From Xestospongia muta (lineage: Eukaryota; Porifera; Demospongiae; Haplosclerida; Petrosiidae), in contig OY848927.1 of the NCBI GenBank assembly GCA_963693285.1, positions 4,330,643 through 4,394,642 on the forward strand: DNA of 64,000 nt. The letters are read 5' to 3'. Each line of letters begins with the position of its first letter. Position 1 is the first letter of the stretch. Positions 48,459 to 60,100 of the stretch are shown here, in pieces. Position numbers and translations under genes: made by a program. The notes under the pieces were generated by a model. That model saw nothing but the letters and a program-made list of their open reading frames with translations. It ran no database searches and was not told the origin of the DNA.

Positions 48459-48773
48459 TTGATGATGATGTTTGCTGTGTTTTATAACTTTGTGATGGGA
48501 GGATTTATTGCCAGTTTATTATTTGACTATGATGAAAGGGGTAATGTCACATTGATTACACTGGATACAGGAGCTGGAATTGCAACACTTGTTACAATTG
48601 CATTTCTCATCATCAGTAACATTCACGTCATCTTTATAATCAATCTGTGGCTAGTTGTCACTGCAATCGTAAGTATTATATTGATATTTTTGTCTCCAGT
48701 TTTTATTATGATAGATTTGATTGCTTTAATAAGAAAATCTGGCAGATATCATGATGATCAATCAATTCTGTAA
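48459..48773 (+). pseudogene. Gene C 3' exon fragment, copy 2 (still open)
   Basis: Copy of the last 104 codons of gene C with the frame intact from the codons MMMMFAVFYNF to the stop, encoding the last three helices. It lacks upstream exons and a promoter of its own, so translation is doubtful. Confidence 0.88.
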
Positions 48774-49662
48774 CATTATTATAACCAACATCGAGTACAT
48801 TAAACTTAATGGAATATACCCAAACTTTTTAACTACATTTTATTGATATGGTTATGTGCATCCTTTAGTAAAACATGTATTAAGTCTTTGTTAAATTGAT
48901 GTGTCCATTAGTTTGCTACTAATACATAGATATACCCTAGGTTATTATATAATATTACCATCTATTACTTGAGTTACATGTCACTCCTTAGATATCACAT
49001 TCAATATACATATGTACTATTAACAAATGGCAACCAAAAAAGCATTTTCTAGGAACTATGTTATGTTCATCATTGTCTAATGGAGCCACCTGTTGTTGTT
49101 ATGGACATGCTGACGGCAGCCATATTCTAGAAACAGTTTTACATAATTACTCATAACTGTCTAATTTGCTTAACTAATTTGTCAACAAAAAGCTAAATCT
49201 TCTATTAGATTTGAACAAGGAATAATGTTGATCTCTTCTAGTTGTAATGTTGTTTATATCCTTTTAAGTATTATAACAATAATAATGTTGAACAATGTTA
49301 TGTATAGTATGACCTGGAATATCTGAAAAAACACCTTAGAGTAAGTTTCTGTAATTATTGTTTAAGATTAGTAAATTTTATGGGAAGGGAGTGGTGGTAA
49401 AGCCCTTACCACTGTCTCTATAACTATGAATATGTAATCATTTCTTGATGGCAGACATTAGAATGCATCAACTCTAGTCATGAATGTTAGCTTCTAGATC
49501 TACTACTACTTGCTGATTCATCACGAAAATAATAAAAGCAATATGTAAGAGTATAGCAATAGAAAAAGCTTCACATATTATAGCTCTAAAATAAAATATG
49601 TTTGTAAACAATGACATGATTATTAATAATTAGTAATAATTAGTAATAACTATTAATAGTTA
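48774..49662. other. Convergent gap, C fragment 2 / gene F
   Basis: Third version of the C/D 3' flanks. No gene. Confidence 0.6.
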
Positions 49663-51811
49663 TTACAGTAACTGTTCTAAGTTTATAGCACTTCCGGTAT
49701 GATCAAGAGATTCATGATCACTTTTTGACTTCCTGCGTTTCACTACAATCACAAAAAGTACTATTGGCAGACAAATCAGCAAGAGAGGAGGGAGTAGAAT
49801 TAACAGCACTGCAAATAAAAGACATACAAATGTCCAGAGATTACTAATCATGAGAAGATAAGCATTCCAAGCCAAAAGAAATACAATTGTAAATAGTATT
49901 GCTACTCCTGTGCTATCTAGATTTAATGCAACAGTGACTTGGCCATTGTCAACAGCCAAAAGCAAGCTAGCACAAAAGGTTAACAATATAGCATAATATA
50001 AAATGACAAATAATAGAAATATGGGCACCTTAAGTGGATAGAGCAGTTTAGCGATCAGATTGGTCTTTGTTTTCCTTTCCTTAAACTCCTTTTTGACTTT
50101 TTCCTGAAAACGCTTTAACTTTTTCTCGTTATTTCCAACCATAGTAATCATGTTAAGAAAGACACCAATTGAAAACTCATGCAACCAATAAAAATTGGTA
50201 ACAAAGAAAGCTACAACTCCCAACAAAGGAATGACCCACCCACCAAATATCACTAACCAAAAAAAAGGACTGGCTTCATCTATGCGATCATTTCTAAAGA
50301 TCTCTCTTTCTTGCCACATTTTGATGCCCACTGCAACAATGCATAAAAGATGCACAATAATTTGTTGAATAAGATGAACAAAGAACCACAAGATAATATC
50401 GTTGGGGTTTTGATTATCGTTATTAGCCGACGAAAGCTTCTTGAATCTGAACATGGTAGATACAGTCATAACAATTCGTATCACATAAACAGATACAACA
50501 AAAAAAAAACTCCCAACAATGAACAGGCTAAAATTTAATTTGTCTGATTTTGTAGTTGGACGAAATGTACCACTACCCATAAGTTCATATAGGCTAAGAA
50601 CAACAAGAGGATAGATCAAAAGCTCACTTAAGACAGTACGAATGATTTCAAACCATGTATTAAAGAAGTTTTTCAATTTAGAAAATTTTGATGTGCTTTC
50701 TTCTTTTTCAAGTTTTTCTTTTTTTTCTTTTTCGGTCCCTTTCATCTTTTGATAACAAGCCTTGCAAGATGAATAAAAAGTCAGAAATCCGTCAATGGTT
50801 GCCAGAGTTAAACTGATACCAGATAAACTGATAGAAAGTCCTTTATAAATATGACGGGTTGAGAACTCAATGGTAAGCAAAGATAATATAAACTGAAAGT
50901 AAGTCAAACACAGCTCTATCAATACCCATAAATTTAAAATAAATTTAGGGAGAGCTGGATACATGAATTTAATACCCATTTTCATGCCAAGGCTTTCAGC
51001 ATATGCGAGATCAGTTGACATTTTCGGTGGTTCCAAGAAATGTGGAAATCTTAGGTATGCTTGTTCTGGAGAGCAACAACATTGCTTGCATATTTGCTTT
51101 GCAGAAGTTGCCTTATCATCGGGATTCTTTTCATTTGTTTCATTGTCAAATCCTTTCTCTGATGATAAGACCTCTTTTAGAACCTTAGCAGCTCTCTTTC
51201 TTACAGTAGGAGGCAATGTAGAACCATCTTGTTGATTATCCCTATAAAAAAGGAGTAAGCTATAATCATACTTTTGTGCATATACAATAAAAATTGAATA
51301 CAATTAACACAATACCTTTCATCAGAGACAAGTTGTTGAGGAACCACTCTTTCCTATAAAGAAAAGATGATAAGTGCAGAAGCCAGTTTTACCCAGTACT
51401 ACATAAAATATAATCTTTTATGGAACTTTACCTTGACTGAACTTTTTGATAGACGAGGAGATGACAACCGATATATAATAATTGTTTTTCCAGGTTTAAT
51501 CGTTTCATTATCATCCACGTGATCTGTAATGATAATAAAGAATCATTTGATGAACAGTCAAAATTACCTTGATTAAACTCATTGTCCACTTCACCAATCT
51601 TATCATTATTGTCTTGATCTGGTGTGATGTGACTTGATCCTCTTAAAACATGGACGCCAATACTTACTATTGCAAAATTGTTGGACACTTCCTCCTCCTC
51701 TTTGTCTTCCCTTTGATATCCATCAGATATAGACAATCTGAAGCTTTTGTTTTGTGAATTCTTTCTATCAAAGTTTACAGAAGAACTGTTACTAGAAGAC
51801 TGTCGTTCCAT
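49663..51811 (-). CDS. Multi-pass membrane protein, copy F
   Basis: Four exons (51811-51568, 51523-51432, 51353-51316, 51241-49663) give 650 residues. The ATG at 51811 (MERQSSSNSSS) aligns with the starts of D, E and G. Exon 2 is one codon longer than in D. Exon 3 uses a TATAG acceptor, so the normal acceptor is restored or kept. The large exon is open and over 90 percent identical to D by eye. F appears intact. Confidence 0.86.
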
Positions 51812-52225
51812 TGATGACAATAGTACAGGTCACCTCTAAACTATAAAAACTAATACGTCATTTTAACAAATAATTTGGGCCTGACATGGATGGCGCTCAA
51901 AATACAATATTAATATTATTATTATTATTATATATATATAATCAATTTCTGTTTCCTTAGCAATAGAAGGCAAATAAAAGTACGTACCATGTGAATATAT
52001 TATTAATGTCGGCAAATTGTATTATTAATGTTGCTCACCTTATTTGGTCATTAATAATATAATAGACTGATGTAGTTTGAAAAGATATTTTATTTTTTAA
52101 ATCAATGACAGATAAAGGAAAGAAAACAACATTACAATACAACATAATGCTATTATTATAGTGAAAATATTATAAAAGAGAAAGGATGAAATGATAAAAG
52201 ATAAATAATTATACTATGATCTAAT
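51812..52225. other. Upstream region of gene F with truncated MITE arm
   Basis: At about 51836-51895 lies the left arm of the element found complete before G (CTAAACTATAAAAACTAATAC ... CCTGACATGGATGG). The rest of the element is deleted, and the sequence rejoins the common upstream region. Confidence 0.7.
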
Positions 52226-52877
52226 TAATTTCAGGGGGTAATCTATAGGGGGGAGGAGGAGACTCTTTCAATGGTTCACTTATTGTTACTATTGGAAAAT
52301 CAGTTAATCCATTCTCGGATTCCATTGACATGTTATCATCCTCAACAAAAGGATCTACTGGATCATATGATGGAGGATAGAAAAATGACCGATAGCCTTG
52401 TCTAGTTCTTTTTGGTAATTCATCAGTAGGAATGGTGTGCTTTTTTGATCGATATGGAACTCCTTCTAACTCACCAGGTACCAGAGATGTAATTCCTTTC
52501 CCATCTCTTTCTTCTATACATCATGAAAACAATTGTGCTGATCATCAGTAAAAGACAGGCTACAAAAATCATTGGTACTACCACCGCTAACATTATCAAC
52601 TTGTCTGATATTTCTCTGGTTCCTACCATAGTAGTTGAAGCTGTAAATATGTACTGATGTCACATGTACCAATTATCTTGGCTACTCTTAAAGGCACAAA
52701 ATGGAACTTCTTTGTTTTTAAATGATACTATGTAGTCATTATTGGTATAAATTATCTGGAACCAATTAGTGAATCCAAAACAATCATAGCCTCAAATGGA
52801 TATATTAGTGTATGTTACCACTATACACTCATTGCTGAATCCAAGAAAGTGAATATTATCAGATTCAGGAGCTGCTA
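52226..52877 (-). pseudogene. Dystroglycan 3' fragment, copy 3
   Basis: Third copy of the dystroglycan tail and transmembrane region with the same truncation point as copies 1 and 2. The PPxY tail and LPKRTRQGYRSF segment are recognisable. The juxtamembrane deletion and indels break the frame. Confidence 0.92.
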
Positions 52878-53192
52878 TTTTGATGATGATGTTTGCTGTG
52901 TTTTATAACTTTGTGATGGGAGGATTTATTGCCAGTTTATTACTTGACTATGATGAGAAAGGTAATGTCACATTGATTACACTGGATACAGGAGCTGGAA
53001 TCACAACACTTGTTACGATTGCATTTCTCATCATCAGTAACATTCAATTATCCTTATAATCAATCTGTGGCTAGTTGTCACTACAATCATAAGTATTATA
53101 TTGATATTTTTGTCTCCAGTTTTTATTGTGATAGATTTGATTGCTTTAATAAGAAAATCTGGTAGACGTTGTGATGATCAATTAATTCCATG
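52878..53192 (+). pseudogene. Gene C 3' exon fragment, copy 3
   Basis: Copy of the gene C 3' exon. A small deletion (CATTCAATTATCCTT for CATTCACGTCATCTTT) shifts the frame at about 53045. The final bases are closer to true gene C (ends CAATTAATTCCATGA) than those of copies 1 and 2. Confidence 0.9.
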
Positions 53193-54061
53193 ACATTATT
53201 ATAACCAACATCAAGAACATTGAACTTAATGGAATATATCCAAACTTTTTAACTACATTTTATTGATATGGTTATGTGCATCCTTTAGTAAAACTTGTAT
53301 TAAGTCTTTGTTAAATTGATGTGTCCATTAGTTTGCTACTAATACATAGATATACCCTAGGTTATTATATAATATTACCATCTATTACTTGAGTTACAGT
53401 CACTCCTTAGATATCACATTCAATATACATATGTACTATTAACAAAGGGCAATCATAAAGCATTTTCTAGGAACTATGTTATGTTCATCATTGTTTAATG
53501 GAGCCACCTGTTGTTGTTATGGACATGCTGACGGCAGCCATATTCTAGAAACAGTTTTACATAATTACTCATAACTGTCTAATTTGCTTAACTAATTTGT
53601 CAACAAAAAGCTAAATCTTCTATTAGATTTGAACAACGAATAATGTTGATCTCTTCTAGTTGTAATATTGTTTATATCCTTTTAAGTATTAGAACAATAA
53701 TAATGTTGGACAATGTTATGTATAGTATGACCTGGAATATCTGAAAAAACACCTTAGAGTAAGTTTCTGTAATTATTGTTTAAGATTAATAAATTTTATG
53801 GGAAGTGAGGGGTGGTAAAGCCCTTACCACTGTCTCTATAACTATTAATATGTAATCATTTCTTGATGGCAGACATTAGAATGCATCAACTCTAGTCATG
53901 AATGTTAGCTTCTAGATCTACTACTACTTGCTGATTCATCACAAAAATAATAAAAGCAATATGTAAGAGTATAGCAATAGGAAAAAGCTTTACACATTAT
54001 AACTCTAAAATAAAATATGTTTGTAAACAATGACATGATTATTAATAATTAGTAATAATTA
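53193..54061. other. Convergent gap, C fragment 3 / gene G
   Basis: Fourth version of the C/D 3' flanks. No gene. Confidence 0.6.
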
Positions 54062-56207
54062 TTACAGCAACTGTTCTAAGTTGATAGCACTTCCGGTATG
54101 ATCAAGAGATTCATGATCACTTTTTGACTTCCTGCGTTTCACTACAATCACAAAAAGTACTATTGGCAGACAAATCAGCAAGAGAGGAGGGAGTAGAATT
54201 AACAGCACTGCAAATAAAAGACATACGAATGTCCAAAGATTGCTAATCATGAGAAGATAAGCATTCCAAGCCAAAAGAAATACAATTGTAAATAGTATTG
54301 CTACTCCTGTGCTATCTAGATTTAATGCAACAATGACTCTGCCATTGTCAACAGCCAAAAGCAAGCTAGCACAAAAGGTTAACAATATAGCGTAATATAA
54401 AATGACAAATAATAGAAATATGGGCACCTTAAGTGGATAGAGCAGTTTAGCAATCAGATTGGTCTTTGTTTTCCTTTCCTTAAACTCCTTTTTGACTTTT
54501 TCCTGAAAAAGCTTTAACTTTTGCTCATTATTTCCAACCATAGTAATCATGTTAAGAAAGACACCAATTGAAAACTCATGCAGCCAATAAAAATTGGTAA
54601 CAAAGAAAGCTACAACTCCCAACAAAGGGATGACCCACCCACCAAATATCACTAACCAAAAAAAAGGACTGGCTTCACCTATGCGATCATTTCTAAAGAT
54701 CTCTCTTTCTTGCCACATTTTGATGCCCACTGCCATAATGCATAAAAAATGCACAATAATTTGTTGAATAAGATGAACAAAGAACCACAAGACAATATTG
54801 TTGGGGTTTTGATTATCGTTGTTAGTCGATGAAAGCTTCTTGAATCTGAACATTGTAGATACAGTCATAACAATTCGTATCACATAAACAGATACAATAA
54901 GAAAGAAACTGCCAACAATGAACAGGCTAAAATTTAATCTGTCTGATTTTGTAGTTGGACGAAATGTACCACCACCCATAAGCTCATATAGGCTAAGAAC
55001 AACAAGAGGATAGATCAAAAGCTCACTTAAGACAGTACGAATGATTTCAAACCATGTATTAAAGAGGTTTTTCAATTTAGAAAATTTTGATGTGCTTTCT
55101 TCTTTTTCAATTTTTTCTTTTTTTTCTTTTTCTGTCCCTTTCATCTTTTGATAACAAGCCTTGCAAGATGAATAAAAAGTCAGAAATCCGTCAATGGTTG
55201 CCAGAGTTAAACTGATACCAGATAAACTGATAGAAAGTCCTTTATAAATATGACGGGTTGAGAACTCAATGGTAAGCAAAGATAATATAAACTGAAAGTA
55301 AGTCAAACACAGCTCTATCAATACTCATATATTTAAAATAAATTTAGGGAGAGCTGGATACATGAATTTAATACCCATTTTCATGCCAAGGCTTTGAGCA
55401 TATGCAAGATCAGCTGACATTTTCGGTGGTTCCAAGAAATGTGGACATCTTAGGTATGTCTGTTCTGGAGAGCAACAGCATTGCTTGCATTTTTGCTTTG
55501 CTGAAGTTGCCTTGTCATTGGGATCCCTTTCATTTGCTTCATTGTCAAATCCTTTCTCTGATGATAAGACCTCTTTTAGAACCTTAGCAGCTCTCTTTCT
55601 TACAGTAGGAGGCAATGTAGAACCATCTTGTTGATTATCCCTATAAAAAAGGAGTAATCTATAATCATACTTATGTGCATATACAATAAAAATTGAATAC
55701 AATTAACACAATACCTTTCATCAGAGACAGGTTGTTGAGGAACCACTCTTTCCTGTAAAAAAAAGATGATAAGTGCAGAAGCCAGTTTTACCCAGTACTA
55801 CAAAATATATAAATTTTTATGGAACTTTACCTCGAGTGAACTCTGTGATTGACGAGGAGATGACAACCAATATATGATCGTTTTTCCAGGTTTAATGGTT
55901 TCATTATCATCCACACGATCTGTAATGATAATAAAGAATCATTTGATGAACAGTCAAAATTACCTTGATCAAACTCAATGTCCACTTCACCAATCTTATC
56001 ATTATTGTCTTGATCTGGTGTGATGTGACTTGATCCTCTGAGAACATGGACACCAATACTTTCTATTGCAAAATTGTTGGACACTTCCTCCTCCTTTTTG
56101 TCTTCCCTTTGATATCCATCAGATATAGACAATCTGAAGCTTTTGTTTTGTAAATTCTTTCTATCAAAGTTTACAGAAGAACTGTTAGTAGAAGACTGTT
56201 GTCCCAT
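54062..56207 (-). pseudogene. Multi-pass membrane protein, copy G, with in-frame stop
   Basis: Same exons as D (56207-55964, 55919-55831, 55752-55715, 55640-54062) with canonical splice sites. The Trp codon in KFIL.LWVLIE at the first helix is TGA (55325-55327), giving a stop at the first transmembrane segment. The rest of the frame is open and closely matches D, E and F, so the mutation is recent. Unless read through or edited, only a soluble N-terminal piece would be made. Confidence 0.88.
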
Positions 56208-56231
56208 TGATTACAATAGTACAGGTGAGCC

Positions 56232-56456
56232 CTACACTGTAAAAATTAATACATCATTTTAACAAATAATTTGTGCCTGACATGAATGGACTACTATGGA
56301 ATATAGAATTCTTGTGAATTAGTTACTATAAAATGTATTGGTATGTTGTACATTGACAAATTATGCTGAGAGCAATTTACAGAAATTCTAAATTCCATAG
56401 TAATCCATCCATGTAATGAACAAATGAGTTGTTAAATAACATATTTTACAGTGTAG
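56232..56456. mobile_element. 225-bp MITE with inverted arms
   Basis: Starts CTACACTGTAAAA and ends with its complement TTTTACAGTGTAG. The arms stay complementary, with mismatches, for about 75 bp each side, down to TACTATGGAAT(A/T)TAGAATT. It is non-coding. It is absent from the same place upstream of D and E, and only its left arm remains upstream of F. Confidence 0.85.
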
Positions 56457-57108
56457 TTGTCACAATGCCACTGACTACAGCAAATAAGTAACATTCATAT
56501 TGTTTTTTTTGAATAATACAGTCAATTACTATTTCCTCATTCCTATTACCATATAAGGAAAATGAACTATGTACCATTGATTCATGTATATAATATAGTG
56601 ATTGAATTACAGTTTCCTCTTGAATATAAAATTGAGCAATTTCACTCATAACTGAAGCCTTATTTAGTGTAACAATATAATACACAGTCTTACCTCTACT
56701 GTAATAGTGTATTGGTTTAGTGCTCAAAAGGATTATCTTACATATGCCATTTTTGATCTTAACAAAATAAATACAATATTAATATTATTATTATTACATA
56801 TATAATCAATTTCTGTTTCCTTAGCAATAGAAGGCAATAATTATAAAAGTATGCATCATCCACATATATTATTAATATTCGTAACAAAATTAAAATCATA
56901 TTTAATTTTCTTGCTAGATTGCTCACCTTATTTGGTCATTGATAATATAGTAGACCAATGTAGTTAGAAAGGATATTTTATTTCTTAAATCAATGACAGA
57001 TAAAGGAAAGAAAATAACATTACAATACAACATAATGTCATTATTATAGTGAAAATATTATAAAAGATAAAAGATGAAATCATAAAAGATAAATAATTAT
57101 ACTATGAT
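56457..57108. other. Gap between G and dystroglycan
   Basis: Upstream region of G and 3' region of dystroglycan, AT-rich. No gene. The open frame at 56446-56727 is not supported. Confidence 0.5.
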
Positions 57109-60100
57109 CTAATTAATTTCAGGGGGTAATCTATAGGGGGGAGGAGGAGACTCTTTCAATGGTTCACTTATTGTTACTATTGGAAAATCAGTCAATCCAT
57201 TCTCAGATTCCATTGACACATTATCATCCTCAACAAAAGGATCTACTGGATCATATGATGGAGGATACAAAAATGACCGATAGCCTTGTCTAGTTCTTTT
57301 TGGTAATTCATCAGTAAGAATGGTGGGCTTTCTTGATCGATATGGAACTCCTTCTAACTCACCAGGTAGGATAACAGGTTTTCGGTTAAGATATAGTTCT
57401 TTTGATGGGACATAACTCCTCTCCCATCTCTTTCTTCTATACATTATGAAAACAATTGTGCCGATCATCAGCAAAAGACAGGCTACAAAAATTATTGGTA
57501 GTACCACTGCTAACAATATCAACTTATCTGATATTTCTGTGATTTCTACCGTCTGAGTTGAGGTTGTAAATATATCAGTACTAGTACGGATGCCACATGT
57601 ACCAATTATCTTGGCTACTCCTAAAGGCACAAAAGGAACTACTTTGTTTCTAAATGATACTGTGTAGTCATTATTGGTATAAATTGTCTGGAACCAATTA
57701 GTGAATCCAACACAATCATAGTCACGTATGGAGATATTAGTGTATGTTATCACTATACTTCCATTGCTGAATCCAAGAAAGTAAATGTCATCAGATTCAG
57801 GAGCTGCTATTTTGGATGAAAGGTCTATTTTTGCTGACAAATCTTGGTCAAACATCAAAAAGTCTCCTTCAACAGATATTTGAACAAAATTGTTGTTTGA
57901 AAGAACATTATTTGGAAAAACGCGTATACGAATAATTTGTGAAGCATTGGTACCATTCTCACCATAAGCTTGTAATTTGAAATAATGATCAGTGATATCT
58001 CCATTAATAATTTCGCTTGACATTGCTAAGCCTTGAATAACATTAGACTTAAATTGAACCCATGGACTGTTACGAAGAGGTTGTTCAGTAGTATCATTAA
58101 GAAGGTCTAATGAAACAGCATTCAAGAACATATTGTTAGGAATGGTGTAACTAAACAATCTGCCTTGTATAGCTACTAAAGTACCAAGTGGGTTGACTAA
58201 GATTGGTCCTGTTGTTGCTATATCTGTAGGAGATGGAGATGGAAGAGACGAAGAAGTCTGTGTCATTGAAATTGAGACAGTAGGCGATGAAGAAAAACTG
58301 TCAAAAGGGCTTAGAGTTTCAGAAAAGAAAATTGAATCACTGATTATGGTTTCACTAATAAATGCTGTAAGATCAGAGAATAATTGTGTAGTTATGAAAC
58401 TGCCGCTTGAAAATACAGAGCTCTCAAAGGAACTAAAATCTTCACTAGCACTTACAAATGGAGAGAGAAGTAGATTTTCACTAATGGAAGTTGAAGGACT
58501 AAAAGTTTCAGTGAATAACAAGGACAAAGTACTTTCGTCAAAGAATGATGAAATCTCCATAAAAGAAGGTGAGGTACTAGAACTCTCACTTGAAGAGATA
58601 ATGAAGGAACTTGAAGGAGTTGGACTAAGGCCATCAATGGAAGAGTCAAGAACAAATAAAGTTTCCATTGTAGTTTCGATAGCAAACTCAGAAAAACCAG
58701 AAGAGAAATCAAATGATGATGAAATTAAGTCATCACTGCTAAATTGAGGTTCTGTGGATGAAGGCACAACATCAATACTTGATGTCTCAAATAAGACAGA
58801 AGAAGTGAAGGAAGATGTCATGAAAATAGTAGAAGTATCCACAGATTCTAATGAACTTGTGAAGTCTTCTGATATTAAGATAGAACTAACAATACTATCT
58901 GAGAGGAATGGTTTAGATGTCAGCAAAGATGGCTCTGGACTAGATTGGAAATCAAATGATGATGTTATCCCTGTACTTGGAAGTAGAACTAATGTGCTGG
59001 AGAACTCCTCATTTGCTATGGTAGAGATAGAAAATGAGAGGAGAGGAGTGGACAAAGGCAATGAGGAGCCATCAAAGTCAAATGAAAACTTCATTGATGA
59101 AGATAACTCAGGAAACAAAGTTGACATGGGGAGCTGAGAGTCATCAAAATCAGATGAAAATAGCATTCCCGTTGATGAAATTAATGTTGGTTCAGATGAT
59201 ATAGGAACCAGGGAGTCATCAAAATCAGATGAAAATAGCATTTCCGTTGATGAAATTAATGTTGGTTCAGATGATATAGGAACCAGGGAGTCATCAAAAT
59301 CAGATGAAAATGGTGTTTCAATTGATGAAAATAATGTTGGTTCAGACGATGTAGGAAGTGGGGATTCATCAAAATCAGAAGAAAACAGTAGAATTACTGA
59401 TGAAGTCAGTTCAGGAGTTGACATAGGAAGCAATGATAAATCAAAATCAGATGAAAAGTCTACTATCATTGAGGATGGTTCTGGCTCAATTGTCATTGTA
59501 ATGGATGGGAAATCACTGGATGTCAACACAGGTAGTGAGTAGATTGAGAAATATGATGTGTCTAACAGCTCAGAACTTGACGTTGGTAGCAACATGGAAG
59601 GTCCAGTTTTGCTAGTCACAATAACATTGGTTGAAAATGGAGGCAAAAAGGAACTTGTCTCCAGAAATAAGTCTGAGGACTCTGTGACTAATGAAGTATC
59701 AAGAGAAGGAGGAGGAGGACCAGGAGGAGGAGGAATAATTGAAGGAAAAGGAGATGGTGTTGGTTTAATAGAAGAAAATAATTCTGTGGACACAGAAGAA
59801 AATGGTTCTTCAAAACTTGAAGATAGACTTTCAAGTATCATTGTAGAAATCTCATCAGCAGTAGATGAAAAAAATGGTTGACTAGGGCTAGGAGATAATG
59901 TCCCAATAAAATCCACTGACGTTTGAGACATGATATTATCACTCAGAAAAGAAGTTAAATCTGACGGACTCACTCCAACAGGAACAGAAGTTTGAAAGAT
60001 GATATCACTTACTGATACATCTAAAGAGGAGGTAATAAATGAATATTCAGATGGAGATACAAATTCCGAGCCTAAATTACTTGTCTCAACAAAAGTTGGC

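Noticed and set aside
43212..53192. Dystroglycan/C junctions as fusion genes
   Set aside because: The two fragments lie on opposite strands with their truncated 5' ends together, so no fused protein can result.
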